DNA of 64,000 bases from contig NC_088303.1 of assembly GCF_032854445.1 (NCBI RefSeq), forward strand, positions 17,803,501 through 17,867,500, given 5' to 3'. The stretch is from Liolophura sinensis (Eukaryota; Mollusca; Polyplacophora; Chitonida; Chitonidae). Shown one piece after another: positions 1 through 13,800 of this stretch. The notes beneath the pieces are model-generated. The model was given only the letters and a program-made list of their open reading frames with translations, was not told the origin of the DNA and searched no databases. The position numbers were made by a program, and so were the translations under genes. Each line of letters starts with the position of its first letter. Within the stretch, counting starts at the first letter, position 1.

Positions 1-3000
1 GCGGGACCACCTCTCTGCCTTAATGGACTTTCTTTAAACACTAGTCAAATTTTAACGCAATTCGGGTTATGCTACCCCTACCCCCTACTCCCTTTATCTC
101 TTGCGTTAAGACTCGTCCTTGAGTCGTGCACAGTTATAATTCCGTGACACACCATCTTCCTTGTCCACTCGATTCTGCCGAATCACGGCGCTTTACCGGA
201 ACTCTGTGGTCTTTTACCGTGGTAGTTGAAACTGTACCTTCTTAATAGCTTCTACACCAATTTAGTCAACTTTAGTCATTACAGACGTCCCATGCGTATG
301 GACACTCAAACAGAGTATGTAGTGCGCATATATACCGCCATCGCAGTTCTTTGTTATAAAATGAGCAGGCCTGTACATTTCTACGTCAGATGATTAATAC
401 TTTCAAAAACTTAATCTGTTAAATTTCACAGAAAGTCAGATGTCTGAGTAATGCTACCGTGCATTCTATTATCGCAGAAAATCATTCTGTGATTGCAGCA
501 GGTTATTCTGTAAAATACAGGGCACATATATTCTATTAATCAAATATAAATTAAGATTGTATCGGACTTACGGGATATTGCGTTGAATATGACAATATTA
601 TGTTATAATAACAAACGTGTTCTAGCATCACTCAGGCCATAGACTCTCTGTTGAAGTTAACGGGTTATTTTGGTTAATGTGCCCAACACAAACATTTAAC
701 ATAATCCTTTCTCTACATGAGGCAAACTACTGTTACGTATGCGCATTATCACTTTAGTCTAATGCCGGTGGAAGTTGTATTCATGCGCCATTATAAATGA
801 ACCCTCTTAGGTTGATATAGTTAATATCTGTATACTCTTCCGTTCTTTGAAAAGCTAGCTGAGGTTGTCAAATGCTGTAAGTCTTCGGTTACATAAGCTG
901 GCATACACTGCATGGAAAGTTACATATTCAGTGACGACTGATTTGCCACGTAATCCAAGCTTACGCATGCATGTGAACGCAGTCCATTAAAGTCACGGAA
1001 GCTCACCCCTGATCTGAAAACGCAGTAAAGCAACGATTTCCAGACAAATGAAAGTTCAGTGTTTAGATGCGTGCATATTAGCGCAGACCAGTCACAAGAG
1101 ATCAAATCCACCTTTCTTTGTAACCTTTCCAACGGATTAATTTTACTTTTCTGCCTACATTTTCTTTCTCTGACAATAAAATTTAATTCGTTATTGAAAT
1201 GATAATCAGCATTCGTATGGTTGAATACATAGCGTCAGTGTGCATTTCCGGGACATTGTACACGGCCTGACACCTCTAAAACAGACCCCCGGGGTTAAGG
1301 GTTCCGGCATAGTCTTACAGCTAGACGCGGGTGGGCCTTGTCTTTGGACACGAATGCCATTCCGGCACATGCATTTACAGCTTTGCTGACCCTCTGAGAA
1401 GTTGACTGGCCAGTTTTCACTGACACTTGAGTATGTGACAGCACCGCTGAAAACAAAACAGCTTAAGCTAGTCGCTGATACGCTGGGTTGGAGAACAATG
1501 ACCTCACGGGCTACTGGAAATAAAGGGACAAGGGGCCTGGAGAAGGAAACAATAGACCACACCCTTTAAATTACTTGCGATTCGGTGGTAACAAACTTTC
1601 CCAGGCTTCAAGCGAATGGTCTCAATTGTTCAGGTCCGGTATGATCACCTGTTCTTAATGACACACCTGAAATTAAAGTTTGACTAATATATTTCGTCAG
1701 GTTCTGCTAAGTCGTTAAGCGTGCAAGAGGAGCGATATTGTGAAGGGTTCGTTTGAACAGAAGCTAATCTCTATATCAAAGAGCAATCCATGAATGCTTC
1801 CACCGCCTCATTACAATGACAATTCCTGCGGTAATTGTGGCGACGCAAGTGTAAGGCTTTCATGTCGGCTGATTGAAACTGGTTTTCATTTGCCAGGGAA
1901 CAGAACCGTGCCATTGTCTAAGTGCCGACCTCCAAAGACAAAGACTTGACAGAGTATTTAACACCGGGACTGAGTTTAACTTCATAACCCAACCCTCAGT
2001 TATTTCACGACCAAGACGGCTTAAGAATGTGTCAAGAAAAGTGCGCTAGCTGGAAACTCAGAACACTGTTGTAATTACCAAAACAATAATGACTTTCTGC
2101 TGTATCCCAGAAGACATATTGCGACCAGCTGGACTATTTCCTCGCTCTGGTTGTAAAGTGCAGCGCGTACCACCTATCCCCATTCTCAAATCCTCAGCAT
2201 TTATGACATATTCATGTACACTCTGTATGTGAGATATGTTGTAACCCAGATATCTTCGCTAGAAACATTCCACTAACGAAGCGACTTTGCCCTGGGTTTT
2301 GTTTCTCAAACTCGGATAGATCTAGAACGGACGAATGTATCAATAAGTTTCCAACACCGATGATCACAGGCCGGAAAAGTCACGCCTGCCCACGGCAATC
2401 TATTCCAATCAAAGACTCGACAATGAAGTCACGGGCCTTCATCTAAATGAGAATTGTAAGCCGTTTTTTTCCGGCCTAACTCGCTGCAGTGCACCCCCTA
2501 ATTGCCGAGTCAAAAGGTTAGAACCCTGCTTGCCATGGAAAAATGACCCAGCTTCATTAGAGATAGGCTAAAACACATATTGATTGCACAAACTAATGAA
2601 GCTCGCTCAAACGGAATCCTGAATGCGCCTGCGTCTCTGGAATGATATGACATCACCAACAAGCTTATCCAACCAGACAAAAGGACCATGGTTTGTCACC
2701 AAGGAAACACGCAATTCCAAGGAAATAATGACAGTAATCTAGTTAATTCGTTTCAAATGTGATTGAAATTTTTATTTGGTCGCCAGGCAACAACTATAAT
2801 TTGGATTTGGGCCACCAGTCCTATGAAATAACAGTAGCACGAAAACACCAAAATGTTTCCACGAATAAATGACTCCTCATGTTATTATAATATGTAACTG
2901 CATTATGGTATCATATCAGCTGCGGTGGATTTGTCCTATACGAAAGAGTCAGCCACTAAAAGCCTGGACCTTTTTGGTATGTATTGTCCGTATAGATAGC

Positions 3001-3600
3001 CACACGAGTCCGTGCGGGTGACTCAGGGTGGATGCAGTCAGCGAATTAGCCGATATGAGCTGACCCGCCATAACCGGGCCTTTCTTTAAGACATTCCCAA
3101 CTCTATCAACATAATATCAAAAAATATAATAAGGCCGGCGACCATGCATGGCAAACTATAGAGCGCTGGATTAATGAGAGGCCGTGAGCTGCTGATCAAG
3201 GAGAGAGGCCTGGGTCCTGCAGCACACGCTAATTAGTTTAAGAAAGTGATGGCCTCGCCAAATGCCTTGATCGGCTGGCTGCCCGATCGAGTTATTGAAA
3301 TGTCGTCCGTAATTATTTGGTGCAGAAGAAAATCGATCTTGTGTAAGAGAACTTAAAAGGTCGCTAAATATGAGCTTGTTGTGCCACATCTCTGGCCCAG
3401 GCTCATGACCCGAAGCTAGAGAGGCGAGGAGAGAGAAACCTGGAGACCTATGCATGGAAAGGAGGAAGGGAGGGAGAGAGCTGAGGAGAAATGAGAGATG
3501 AGACAGAGGAGACTTCACCACTCCCTGTTAAACCCCCTCAGTCTGTAAACACCCCAACCGTCGGACAGAGATCTCACTCGCCATGGTCAGGCGGAGATAA
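1..3600. other. Flank beyond the ZFHX 3' end, no gene recognised
   Basis: No open frame here looks coding: the longest (about 118 and 116 codons on the minus strand near 1206-1562 and 3171-3521) are of a length expected by chance and resemble no family. The stretch is visibly poorer in homopolymers and microsatellites than 3600-7000, so the composition changes near 3600. It contains ordinary AT-rich intergenic sequence with scattered homeodomain-type TAAT cores, too common to interpret. It could hold distal regulatory DNA or the far end of a very long 3' UTR, but nothing seen supports either. Confidence 0.5.
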
Positions 3601-4585
3601 CACCAGACAAAACGCGAAGTAACACAAACAGATGACAAATAAAAACACAGTGCCATGAAAAGATCGTATATTTTTGCAACACATCTGCATGGTCAAATGA
3701 TATTCAAAATGGCGGCTTTGGATACTTAATAATCTTTTCTTATGGATGGAGCAATATTTTGCTGAAAGCTTTGTTATTTCTTAACATAGCAAATTAACCA
3801 AATGAATCAAAAAAAAAAAAAAAAAAAAGCGTCTCAACAAATGATAGAATAAGCATCTGAATAGCAACTTACAATATTAAGAAGTGATCAACACCTCTGC
3901 CTTTCTTGTTCCTTCCGACGGGATTGGAATAATTGCTAACATCTAAAACCCTACTAAATAAACGTTCTGAGGTGTTCTTAGACTGACGGCGTCTCCTGTC
4001 GATCATACTGTATGTTTCAGGGAACTCTAATACTATATAGAGCTTGTCTGAGCTTTAGTTTAAGTATATCTATGGACTTCTATAGATATGTATATATCTA
4101 GACATTTAAAAACAAAAGACAGGTGCGGAATTGAGAGTGAAAACAAATAAAGCCAGTGTAACAAAAAATTAAAAACAGAGCTCACTTGTCCAACATATTA
4201 ATATAGTTTAATTAGTCATAGTCTAATTGTTGTGTAAATCATACAAATGAGATCTCTGTAAATCAAAAAAAAATTACTATTCAGTATCCCACTTTAAAAC
4301 AGTCAGGTGCTAAGAAACCAATTAATACAACATAAACGCCCAATCCCATCTTATCTAGGGACAACGCTGGTATGCGCCACAATAGTTTATATACAAACAC
4401 ATGTACAGATGTCCATAAAGTAAAATATAGGCTCAGTAAAGCTTAGATGGTAGAAAACTTAAAGACTGTGAAATAACAGTAAACAATCAATAATACACAT
4501 GGATTAAAATGTAGCTTTAAAATAACGCCCATGTGAAGAAATGCCAGTTTTCAAGCAGGTTTGAGAAAACTGATAAAATGGCTTT

Positions 4586-4606
4586 TATATATATATATAT
4601 ATATAT
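4586..4606. repeat. (TA)n microsatellite
   Basis: About ten TA dinucleotides in the presumed 3' UTR or flank of the ZFHX gene. Confidence 0.9.
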
Positions 4607-5367
4607 GCGCCACAATTAAAATAAAATAAAAAAAAAAAACAAAACAAAACAAAAAAAAAACTATCAGAAGCAAGTCCAAAGCAAACACAATGAGTCACCA
4701 ATGTTCCAACGCTTAGTGACATATTCTGGGGTCATTTAACCATGGAAATAAAAGAAAAAAAGTAGGCTCATCTTGCCTTAAAAATGTCACAACTCAATTC
4801 TATTCATCTATTCCAAATGCAAAAATATTTGGTCGACGCCTTTTGTGTAAAAGGTAGCACAATTTTTTTAGAATTAGGAAGCCTTTGTTTTCACAATATT
4901 ATATCCACTTGTCATAATTTCACAAATGGTACATACATGTATTTAATCATACTTTCACTTTCGTTTTTACAGACCTTGTCACATGACTGGTTAACAAATT
5001 AGAATCGGGATACTCTACAAGTTACATCGTATGAAGAACAAATACTATGAATATCATATTAGACTCGGTCTATGAACATGTTATCATCAAACATCTAATA
5101 ATGATCAATGTTTTGGTCATGAATGGCCATGAACTAGAGTGTAAATGTATCAGAGATAGTAGCACAAAGCAGGCTGGACAAGCAGTCATCTCAAATTTCA
5201 TTGAAATTCGCAAAATTTACATTTCAGTTTTTTCAAAGCAGCAGCTTTTGATAATATAAAAAGCAAGCTGATAGCACATATAGACCCTAGACAACACTAT
5301 TACAAATTCCCTGCCATTTTCCCCAAGGAAAAAAACATCTTAATTTTTTAAACAATCCATTAAGACA

Positions 5368-5373
5368 TTTATT
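5368..5373 (-). terminator. Candidate polyadenylation signal AATAAA
   Basis: This is a canonical AATAAA on the minus strand about 1.65 kb past the stop codon. It is followed on that strand by TTG/T-rich sequence (GATTGTTTA, then a T run) that could act as a downstream element. It is the first canonical hexamer I found after the stop. In AT-rich DNA such hexamers are common, so this is only a candidate. Confidence 0.3.
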
Positions 5374-5563
5374 CAAACAACTTGAAAAATAAAAACAAAA
5401 CAAAAAAAAAAAAACAAAAAAAAATGAGTGAGAGAGAAAAAAAGAATTTCTCTCCTGAAAATTTTTTTAAAAGCTTGGAAATCATTAACATGTGCAATTA
5501 CAAGAAGTAAAAAAAGAAACATTTCATGCACATTGGATCTAAAGACTTTTAAAACCCCACCAT

Positions 5564-5565
<2 letters not shown>

Positions 5566-5616
<51 letters not shown>
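5566..5616. repeat. (AT)n microsatellite, about 25 units
   Basis: Uninterrupted AT dinucleotide run in the presumed 3' UTR region. Confidence 0.95.
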
Positions 5617-5618
<2 letters not shown>

Positions 5619-6028
5619 TAAATAACCACTTATAAAGCTTCACCTATCAATCTGGTGTCTAGTCAGTAAAGGTTACATTACCTATCAAAGTGTAGGTAGA
5701 GTCTGATATATAATACCATAGATCATCCACAGTCAAAAAGAAAGCAACAGATAGTGTGACACCTTGGTGGATGCCCACAGTAAAACAAAAAACAAAAACA
5801 ATGTCGGGACTCTGGTCAGTGTTTTTAAGGATAGACGTAAACCTCTATAGGGGTAGAAACAACTACCACACAGGACAACACGGTATAGAATGTAAACAAA
5901 CTGGGACTGAAGGTTAACCACATTTACTACACAAAAATGGGTTTGTATAACAAGGCTACATGTACCAATATCACCATCAAATCACATTTTTTAAACAAAG
6001 AGTGACAATCAATTTGCCATTGCATCAT

Positions 6029-6030
6029 AT

Positions 6031-6101
<71 letters not shown>

Positions 6102-6129
6102 TATATATGGGTGTGTGTATATATATATT
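6029..6129. repeat. Compound (AC)n-(AT)n-(GT)n microsatellite
   Basis: AC units, then a long AT run, then AC, AT and GT units: a compound dinucleotide tract of about 100 bp. The AC and GT arms are mutually complementary, so an RNA copy could fold back on itself. Confidence 0.95.
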
Positions 6130-6746
6130 TAGATAGATTTTTTGTGTATGTATGTAAGACCAGTCTAACTACATGAACATGTTTTTAATGATAGGACCCC
6201 ATGTAATCTCCCCTAGTACCCCACCTAACAACACTATTATATGTAGTAAATCTAAGTTGATCCCTTCAATGGAATTGCTGGTAAATAATAAAAGAAAACA
6301 ACCTGAAATGTTCATGGGCCACAATGTCGAACATTCACTGTTCAACAGCTTGAATTAATTGTTAAGCAGGTAATACTTGGGTGTTATTCAAATCTTTAAT
6401 AACCCACCCAAAAAAAAAACAAAAAACGAATAAGCACAGCAACACATTGTTACTATACCTTTCATCTAGTTGTAAGTTTTCAGTTTAAAATACTTTCACA
6501 AGATTCAGTGCCACAGAATCACGGCACTGGTAATACTTTCACCCATATATATGGAAGTCCTAGGAATCAAAGGCAAGTTGTCCGTATGTTTGCCACATTG
6601 ATAAGGTTGGGAGGTCAGGTCAAAATTTCCCCAAATCCTCCCATCCGACTCAACTATTAGAGTTAATTGGAAGCCTCAGAGCACAAAAGTCTTTGTGCAC
6701 AACAAAATGTAAACAGTTACATATATATTTATGTATGATTATAGAT

Positions 6747-6770
6747 TATATATATATATATATATATATA
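6747..6770. repeat. (TA)n microsatellite
   Basis: About twelve TA units in the proximal 3' UTR region. Confidence 0.9.
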
Positions 6771-7019
6771 ATTTCTCATAGGTACATATTTATAGTGACC
6801 AAATTGGCCCAATTTCAATGCAACCAGCAAAAAAAAAAAAAAAACAATATATGAACAATAAAAGACTGCATTATTTCACTTCCACTGTAAATTGACCTTG
6901 ATTAAGGTAATGTTCAACCCACAACAGACTGCCAGAAATATTTCACGTCAGGGTTCGCAAAATCTAGCCAGCTGTGTATAGAAAGATCATTGTCAACACT
7001 CACACAGTCAGTCATTCCT

Positions 7020-7828
7020 TCACTCTGATTTTACACTGAGATCCTCAGCAGGACCGTTGTTGTTGCACGTTTCAGATGGAACATCTTCCTGCTCAGAGCC
7101 TCTTTTTGGAGGCTCCACAGCGTCCGACTCAGAGTCGAGCAGCGATGTGGATTTTGAGTCTCTCTTGCAATTGACAGTTGACTTCGGGCTCATATTGGCA
7201 AGCAACCGTGCCTGCAAGTCCGCCCGAATTTTCTCCGCAGCTGCCATAGCTTCGGGGTGTTCTGAGATTAAACCATGTCTGGCTAATGGTGACGATGAGA
7301 AGGGAAGAGTTAATGATGGTGAGGCAGGCGTGGTTTTCCTGTGATGTTGCGAGCTAGCAGAAGAAGAATGTTGTTGTCGATACTTTGATGCTTTAGTTTT
7401 GTGAGCCTCCATTTGGCAGTGGACCTTGAACTCATGAATGGTTGATGTCTTCTCATGGCAGGCTTTGCACTCATACTGAATTTGCTCCAATTTGAGACGG
7501 ATTTTGACACTGTCCGGTGTTTTGCCCATGAAGCAGACACTCCGCTGATGGGTATCACAAGCTTCTTTGCCCGGATAGACCATCTGGCATTTCTTGCAGA
7601 TATAACCCACATCTACTGTGGCTTCCTGAGCCAGTTTGTAGTCAGCACTAGTTACAGCAGTTTTCAAATCAGCAAAGGATTTACAATCCTGAGTATACTG
7701 GGCTAGAGACGAGTTGGGATCTGTGAGTTTAGCAGCGACAGACTTGATGGTTTGTTGAGGTATCTGCAGCAATGGTAGAGGAGTCCCATAGGTTGTAGGA
7801 TCATAAGCAGCAAATAAGTGTTCTGCAC
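7020..7828 (-). CDS. ZFHX3/4: ZFHX coding exon 7 (last): residues 3234-3502 and stop
   Basis: The acceptor is TTTGTGATTTCAG just above 7828, in phase 1. The frame runs to a TGA at 7020-7022. It encodes the C-terminal domain: a conserved leader (AEHLFAAYDPTTYGTPLPLL), a finger-like unit starting at Cys3311 (CKKC, ending His-x4-Cys) and a C2H2 finger starting at Cys3354 (CKAC, His-x5-His). A Ser/His/Pro-rich tail and a helix with EAMAAAEKIRADLQARLLANM follow. The protein ends in AEDLSVKSE, a DLS-containing tail that is not an exact PxDLS motif. Paired C-terminal fingers after the last homeodomain are a family feature. Confidence 0.93.
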
Positions 7829-10800
7829 CTGAAATCACAAAGATGTGTTTGTTCTCGATGATATTTTAGGTGAAATTTATCGTCATGATAACACACATCT
7901 CTAATATTAAGGGAGTGATTGTGGGGGTTGCATGGGAAGAACCATACTGAAGTTTCCAATCAAATAGTTTATAATAATGTGTGTACCATAAGTCCACAAC
8001 CTTTTTGCATATGAAAGAGCAACGTTCAGTGCAATTTATGCACATTTTTGATTTTATTCTGGACATACAACTACATTGGTTGGATTGGCAAGTGTGATGG
8101 CTTTACAAAAAGAATAAAGCCTTCAGAACATGTTTAAATAAACACCTTGTAAAGATGTGAAAAGATTGAAGAATTACAGTATAAGTTATTTCTTTGAAAA
8201 AGAACAGAAAGTATATTTCAAAACAGCATGCCAGACACACTGAGCAGCAGACAGAACCCATGTAGTGATCTTGAAACTCATTTGATCACTTACCAGGGAA
8301 GAAACCAGGCTGCATCAAGGGCATTCCTAGGCCAGGGTAAAATCCAGGCATCCCAGGATACATGTAAGACAACATGTTGGGGTCCATGCTAGGCAAGAAG
8401 TTGGCAAATGGTGACATCATTTGCAATGGCAGGGATGCATCAGCAGTTGAGGATGCAGCTGCAGCAGCAGCCGCTACAGCACTAGCAGCAGATGATGTGG
8501 CAGTGGAGGATGTCTTTCGCTTAGCTGCAAATACAAGTTGGACTCATATTCATATTAACACGTCATTTTTTTATGCCTGCAAAACACCTCGTTGAAACTT
8601 TACAACCAACTACAGAAAAGCGATAGTTAACTTTTTAACAATGAATGTTACACTCACTGTCATTGGGACATCAAACATTTAATACTTTTAATTATCTATT
8701 TATTTGACTGATGTTTTATGCTGTACTCGAGGATATTTCATTTATACAGTGCTGGCCAGCCTCATGGTGGGATGAGACCGGGCAGAAGAACCCAATACCA
8801 TCCGCAAGTTGTTGGTTTATACATTATTCTCATTCTGCTAAATACTTACATGTACCAATATCTTCCTTCTTGGTGGAAACCGTACTGGTGACCTCTTTCT
8901 TGACAGCAGGTTTCTTGTTATCTAGAATCAAACATCAATATGATTTAGTTTAGAACATCAAAGCTAAAGGGAAAACATCAACCATTATCAACAAACTTAT
9001 AATGCAAGGACTTTCAATATTTAACAAGAAAAATGTTCATTGGACAAAAACTTAAAAATGGATGAGTCTCTTTAGTCATCACATGGCAAGCCTAGTTACT
9101 TCACTATAAACTTGTTTAAGTTAACATACTCATTTCAGCCGATTCTAAGATAGGTGTTTCAAAGTATGTTCGGAGGGTAAAATGATATCGTATCATAAAA
9201 ATGTAAGTTTCAGCATCAAAAGTAATATTTTATGAAGTTTTGGGCGCAAGTTCTTACAGTATGTCTCACCTGCAGACGATGAGTTGTAGCCCATGGCCTG
9301 AAGCTGTGCGATCTGTGAACTGGAGTCATCCCAGAGTTTCCGACAGACTTTGTCCCCATCGCGGGGCTGCTGTTGTTGTTGATATATCTGAGACATTCCC
9401 CGTGGGTCAGTCATCTCTCTCTCAGCCTCTGCCTGTGTCTGCAAAAACTTTTTAACATTTTCGATATGCTTCTTGGTAAATATATGGTCCTGCACTGTGT
9501 ATTTATGGGAGTATTTAAAGTTGCACAGGTTACAGTCTTCTGGAGGTCTGGTGAAGTCTACCTCTGTCCCAAATGTCTTCTGGTAGGCCAATTTGGATTT
9601 CTTCTCCTTTGCCCTGGCATTCTGGAACCAAACCTGAACAACACGTTTTGGGAGGCTGATTTCTCTCCCAAGCATTTCGCATTCTGCCATGGTTGGAGTC
9701 TTGTAGTCTGTGAAGAGCGTCTTCATGACACGCACCTGTAGGTTTGTCATCTGTGTCCTGTAACGCTTCCCACCAGAGCTGTGCCTACCGTAAAGTGAAT
9801 TTGGGGAGGTCGGATTACTTCCTGTTAAGCTGTGAAGATCCAGTTCATTTTCAGAATGGGTTTCAGAGTAGGAGTCATCCAAGCTGCTTCGCCGTCTGTT
9901 AGTGTGAAAGTCATCAAAGCTCTTCTCACTAGCATCGGTTGGGGGACCCTCAGACATTTTCTCGCAGTCAACGGAAACCTTCACAGGCTTACTCAAATCC
10001 AGAGGAGCATCATCATCATCTGCTGTTGCTGAACTTTTCTTCTTGGAATCACTACTACGAGTTTCTGTAGCGGACGAACGCTTTGGCAAATTCTCTGGTA
10101 CCATGGATCTCTGCTGGACATGGCTTGCCGCACTCAGTTCATCAATGTACTTTTTCAAGGAATCCTCATACATCTTTTTCATGGACATTTGTAGTGGGTC
10201 TGCTGTTGGTGGGAAAAGCGACATTCCCCCAGGAGACATAAATGGTAAAAATGGTTGCATTCCCATCTGGGATACCATCAGCTTACTGAAGTCAAAGTTT
10301 TGTGGAGTGCTGGCTGAAGAGCTTGGAGTCATAGGTGGCTGAGGTGTCGATGGTAAACTATCAGTGGAGGCATCAGGAATGTTATCCACATTGAGTTCAC
10401 CTTTTGCCATCTGCTCCGGATGCTTCGTTGCCAAGTGAGACTCCAGTGCTGATTTGGCCCTGAACAATGCTCGACAAAATGGGCATCTCTTGTTTATAAG
10501 CTGCTGGTGTGCTCGATACTGGCCTTTCCTTTCTCGAGCTCTTGTGTTCTGAAACCAAACCTGAACAACCCTTTTCTTCAGGCCTACCTCTCGTGATATG
10601 TTCTCCAGCTGTTTGCGACTTGGGCTACAATCAAGCTGGTATTTCTGGTACAAATAATCAAGCTGCTCTGGCAGGATCGTTGTTCTCAGCCTTTTGTCCC
10701 GAGGTTGCTCATTCAAATCTTCCAGATATTCTTCCATCTTCCTTTTTACTGGTGTTTTATTTTCATGCTGCTGGGCAACACTCTGTAGCATTGCAAAAGC

Positions 10801-13800
10801 ACTCTCTCCTGGTGGAAAAGGTGGGAAGAGAGTTGGATTCATCATATGAACATTTTGATGCTCATTCCACTGTTCGAAGTGCTTGAATGTCAGCTTACAT
10901 TTCTCACATTTGAAGTTTCCAGCAGACAAGCTGTCTCGAGATTCATCCTTGTCAGTATCATAGGATTTGTACAGGGCATCTGAGCTTGCATTTTGACTCA
11001 GGTCATCTGGTGACATATCTGAACGGCTGTCATCATCTCCACTGATAGAGGCACCTGTTCTGGACAGATTATTTGAGCGTAAGTCCTCCTCCGGCATGCA
11101 CTTGTTCTTCTGATGTCTGATGAGCTCGTAGTGTTTCTGGAAGACTGCAGAGCACTTTTTGCATGGGAATGATGTTACAGTATCTCTTGAGGTCAATGCA
11201 CCCTTCTGGGATCCATCTTCAGCAGAAAGGTCCATCACTGGTTGATTCTCGTAACTCTTCCTTGCTTTCTGGCGAGCATTTTGGAACCAGACAACAATGA
11301 CCCTTGGGCTGAGGTTAAGCATTTTGGACAGGTGGTCTAGATCATCATCTTTGGGGTAAGCATTCTGTTCAAAGTGCTCCTGAAGAATTTTAATCTGGTA
11401 GTCTGTAAAGCGAGTGCGAATTGCCCGCTTACAGCCCGATGATGGAGACATCTTGGTATCTGCGAAGTCAGATGTCTCTGATGAAGCAGGAGAGGTCAGG
11501 GACGGCATAGGTATCCCTAAAGTTGGAGGTGAAGATGTCACCGGAGGCATTGGCAGACGAGGCTCAATTTGTTCACTCTTGACCAAACCCAGATTCACAG
11601 GAATCTCCATGCTTGTCTTTGTTTCCTTTGATTGTTCCTTCATTGTTGGTGCTGGGAGAGTCGGTGTAGAGGCAACACTCCCTCTGTCCTCATCTGCATC
11701 ATCCTTATTCTCAGTATTGACCTTTCCTGTCTTTTCATACTCCTCCAAGTTCAGCTGAGTGGATGGTGGATTATTAAAGTTGTACGGTGAATCTTTGTTT
11801 CGTTGTCGCTCTTTGAACAATGTATTTCTAAACCAGTGCTTGATGACTTTCTGCGGTAAACCAGACTGGTCAGACATAGCAATGATTTGCTCCTCACTTG
11901 GAGAGTTGTTAATATCAAAGTGAGCTCGAAGTATTTTGAGCTGTTCATCGCTGATGCGAGTTCTAGCCCTTTTTGAGTTTTGTGAAACCTGTTGTTGCTG
12001 CTGTTGAAGCTGTATTTGCTTCTGCTGTGACAGAACGCTTGGGTCCATCATCGACATGGGAGGAGTAAAACTGCCATCCATGTTGTGCTGCATCATCATT
12101 GGTATTAATGGAGGATGCATGTTCATTGCCATTGGCATGTTGAGGGTCATTGGCATTGGCATCATATTAAACATTGGCATTGACAAAGGAGCCATGTCAA
12201 GAGGATTCTGTTGCACAGTGTCAGACGTCAAGCTCTCCATGCTCACAGGACTACTTGTTGCTGGGGTAGGAGTGGAAGCAGAATTCCCAGACGCTGCACC
12301 CTGAGGTGGGAGAGTCTGTTCTTGTTCCTTGGGTTGTTTTTTCTCATAGTCAGTTTTAAACTTTTCACCAAAGTCTTCCACAGCTTCGATGGGCACAATC
12401 ACTCGATGAAATTCTTCCTCATGGGCTTTTAGCACCCAAACACTTGAGAATTCCTTATGGCATGTGGAACAGATGCTACGGTTTATCTCGGGCAGGTTGT
12501 CTTTGACATCAACGGTTTCTTCATCTTTGGTTTTCTCATCTGTCTCCATTTTGGTTTCACCATTTACCTCTTCGTGCTCCTCTTCACTATCCTCATCTTT
12601 GTCTTCTCTCTCCCTTTTGGGTGGTGATGTTTGATTGAACTCATTGAACTGCATCACACATTCAAACCCTATGTTCTCCAGGAGATTCTTATGAACTTGA
12701 GGTTTGAATCTAGCAAAGCAACTGCGAGAGCGGAAAGTACTTGACATCTGAGAAACTGAGGAGATGGCAGCAGCTGTTGACATCTGACCAACTGAATCCA
12801 GGTGCATCTGTAGCTGTTGCTGCTGCTGCTGCAACTGTTGTTTTGTCACAGCGTCGTGAATTGCAGCCGCCAATGAGTTTGGTGCAAATGATTCCAATGC
12901 AAATGGATTCTTTGGTTGTGATGTAGGGGTAGAACGGTTCTGTTCCGATTCATTTTGCTCAGATGATATAACTTTTGACTGGTCAGTAGAGGGTGTGGAA
13001 ACAGAAGCCTGTGAGGTGACTGATTTTGAAGATTGCGTCAAATGTGTGGACTCCGTTTCATTTTTACCATTCTGAACATCAAGGGCCAAGTTAGCAGGGA
13101 GTGATGGCCGGCTTCCATGTGAACTGGACACCAGTGATGCTTGGGCAGTCAGGGCAGGACTAAAATGTGTTTGAAGTGCCTGGCTTGCAGACACCAAAGA
13201 CGGACTGGAAATTCCAGGCATACTTGGGAAACTGGTTGGGAATCCAGGGAATAATAGTTGACCAGTGGCAAGAGGGTTTCCACCAACTAATTCAGAAAGT
13301 TGTTTTGGCTGTAACATTTCTGTCAAGAGTTTCTTCTGCTGCTGTTGTTGAGACTTTTGCATGTCTGGCTGCTCAATGAGTGGCTGAGTTGGGTCAATTT
13401 GTCCTGCCATTACCAATTCTTGCAGCCTGGAAGCTCTCGTCTTGTGTAGAACAGACCGGACATGGATATCCAAAGTAGACCCTTGGCTGTAAGCCACTTT
13501 GCAAATGTTACACCTGTATGGCTTTTTGTCTCCAGAGTCAGCAGAGCTTTGGGCTGGGGACTGGCTGCTACTCTGTGCCGACACCATCATTGTCTGAGCT
13601 GGAGAAGGAGCAGGGGAAGGGGTAGATGAGGCAGTGGGCTGCCCGCCCTGCTGAGCAACTTGTTTCAGTTTGTGAAGGTGCGAAACGGAGTTGTAGTGAA
13701 CCAAGAGTATGTTCTTCTGGGTGAAGGACTCCTTGCAGACATCACACTTATAGGGCCTGTTGGGATCAAGATATTTCTCCATGGGATAGCTAAGCTTGTC

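Larger units (their letters stand above)
3600..7019 (-). other. 3' UTR and immediate downstream flank of the ZFHX gene
   Basis: This follows the stop codon at 7020-7022. Runs of A on the plus strand (near 3811, 4625, 5405, 6411 and 6830) are consistently on that strand, so a minus-strand transcript would be U-rich, as long 3' UTRs often are. Several AT microsatellites lie within. The end of the transcript cannot be fixed from sequence; one canonical poly(A) signal is at 5368-5373 and ATTAAA variants occur elsewhere. Vertebrate ZFHX3 and ZFHX4 also have long 3' UTRs (family knowledge). The extent given is the compositional region, not a mapped transcript. Confidence 0.45.
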
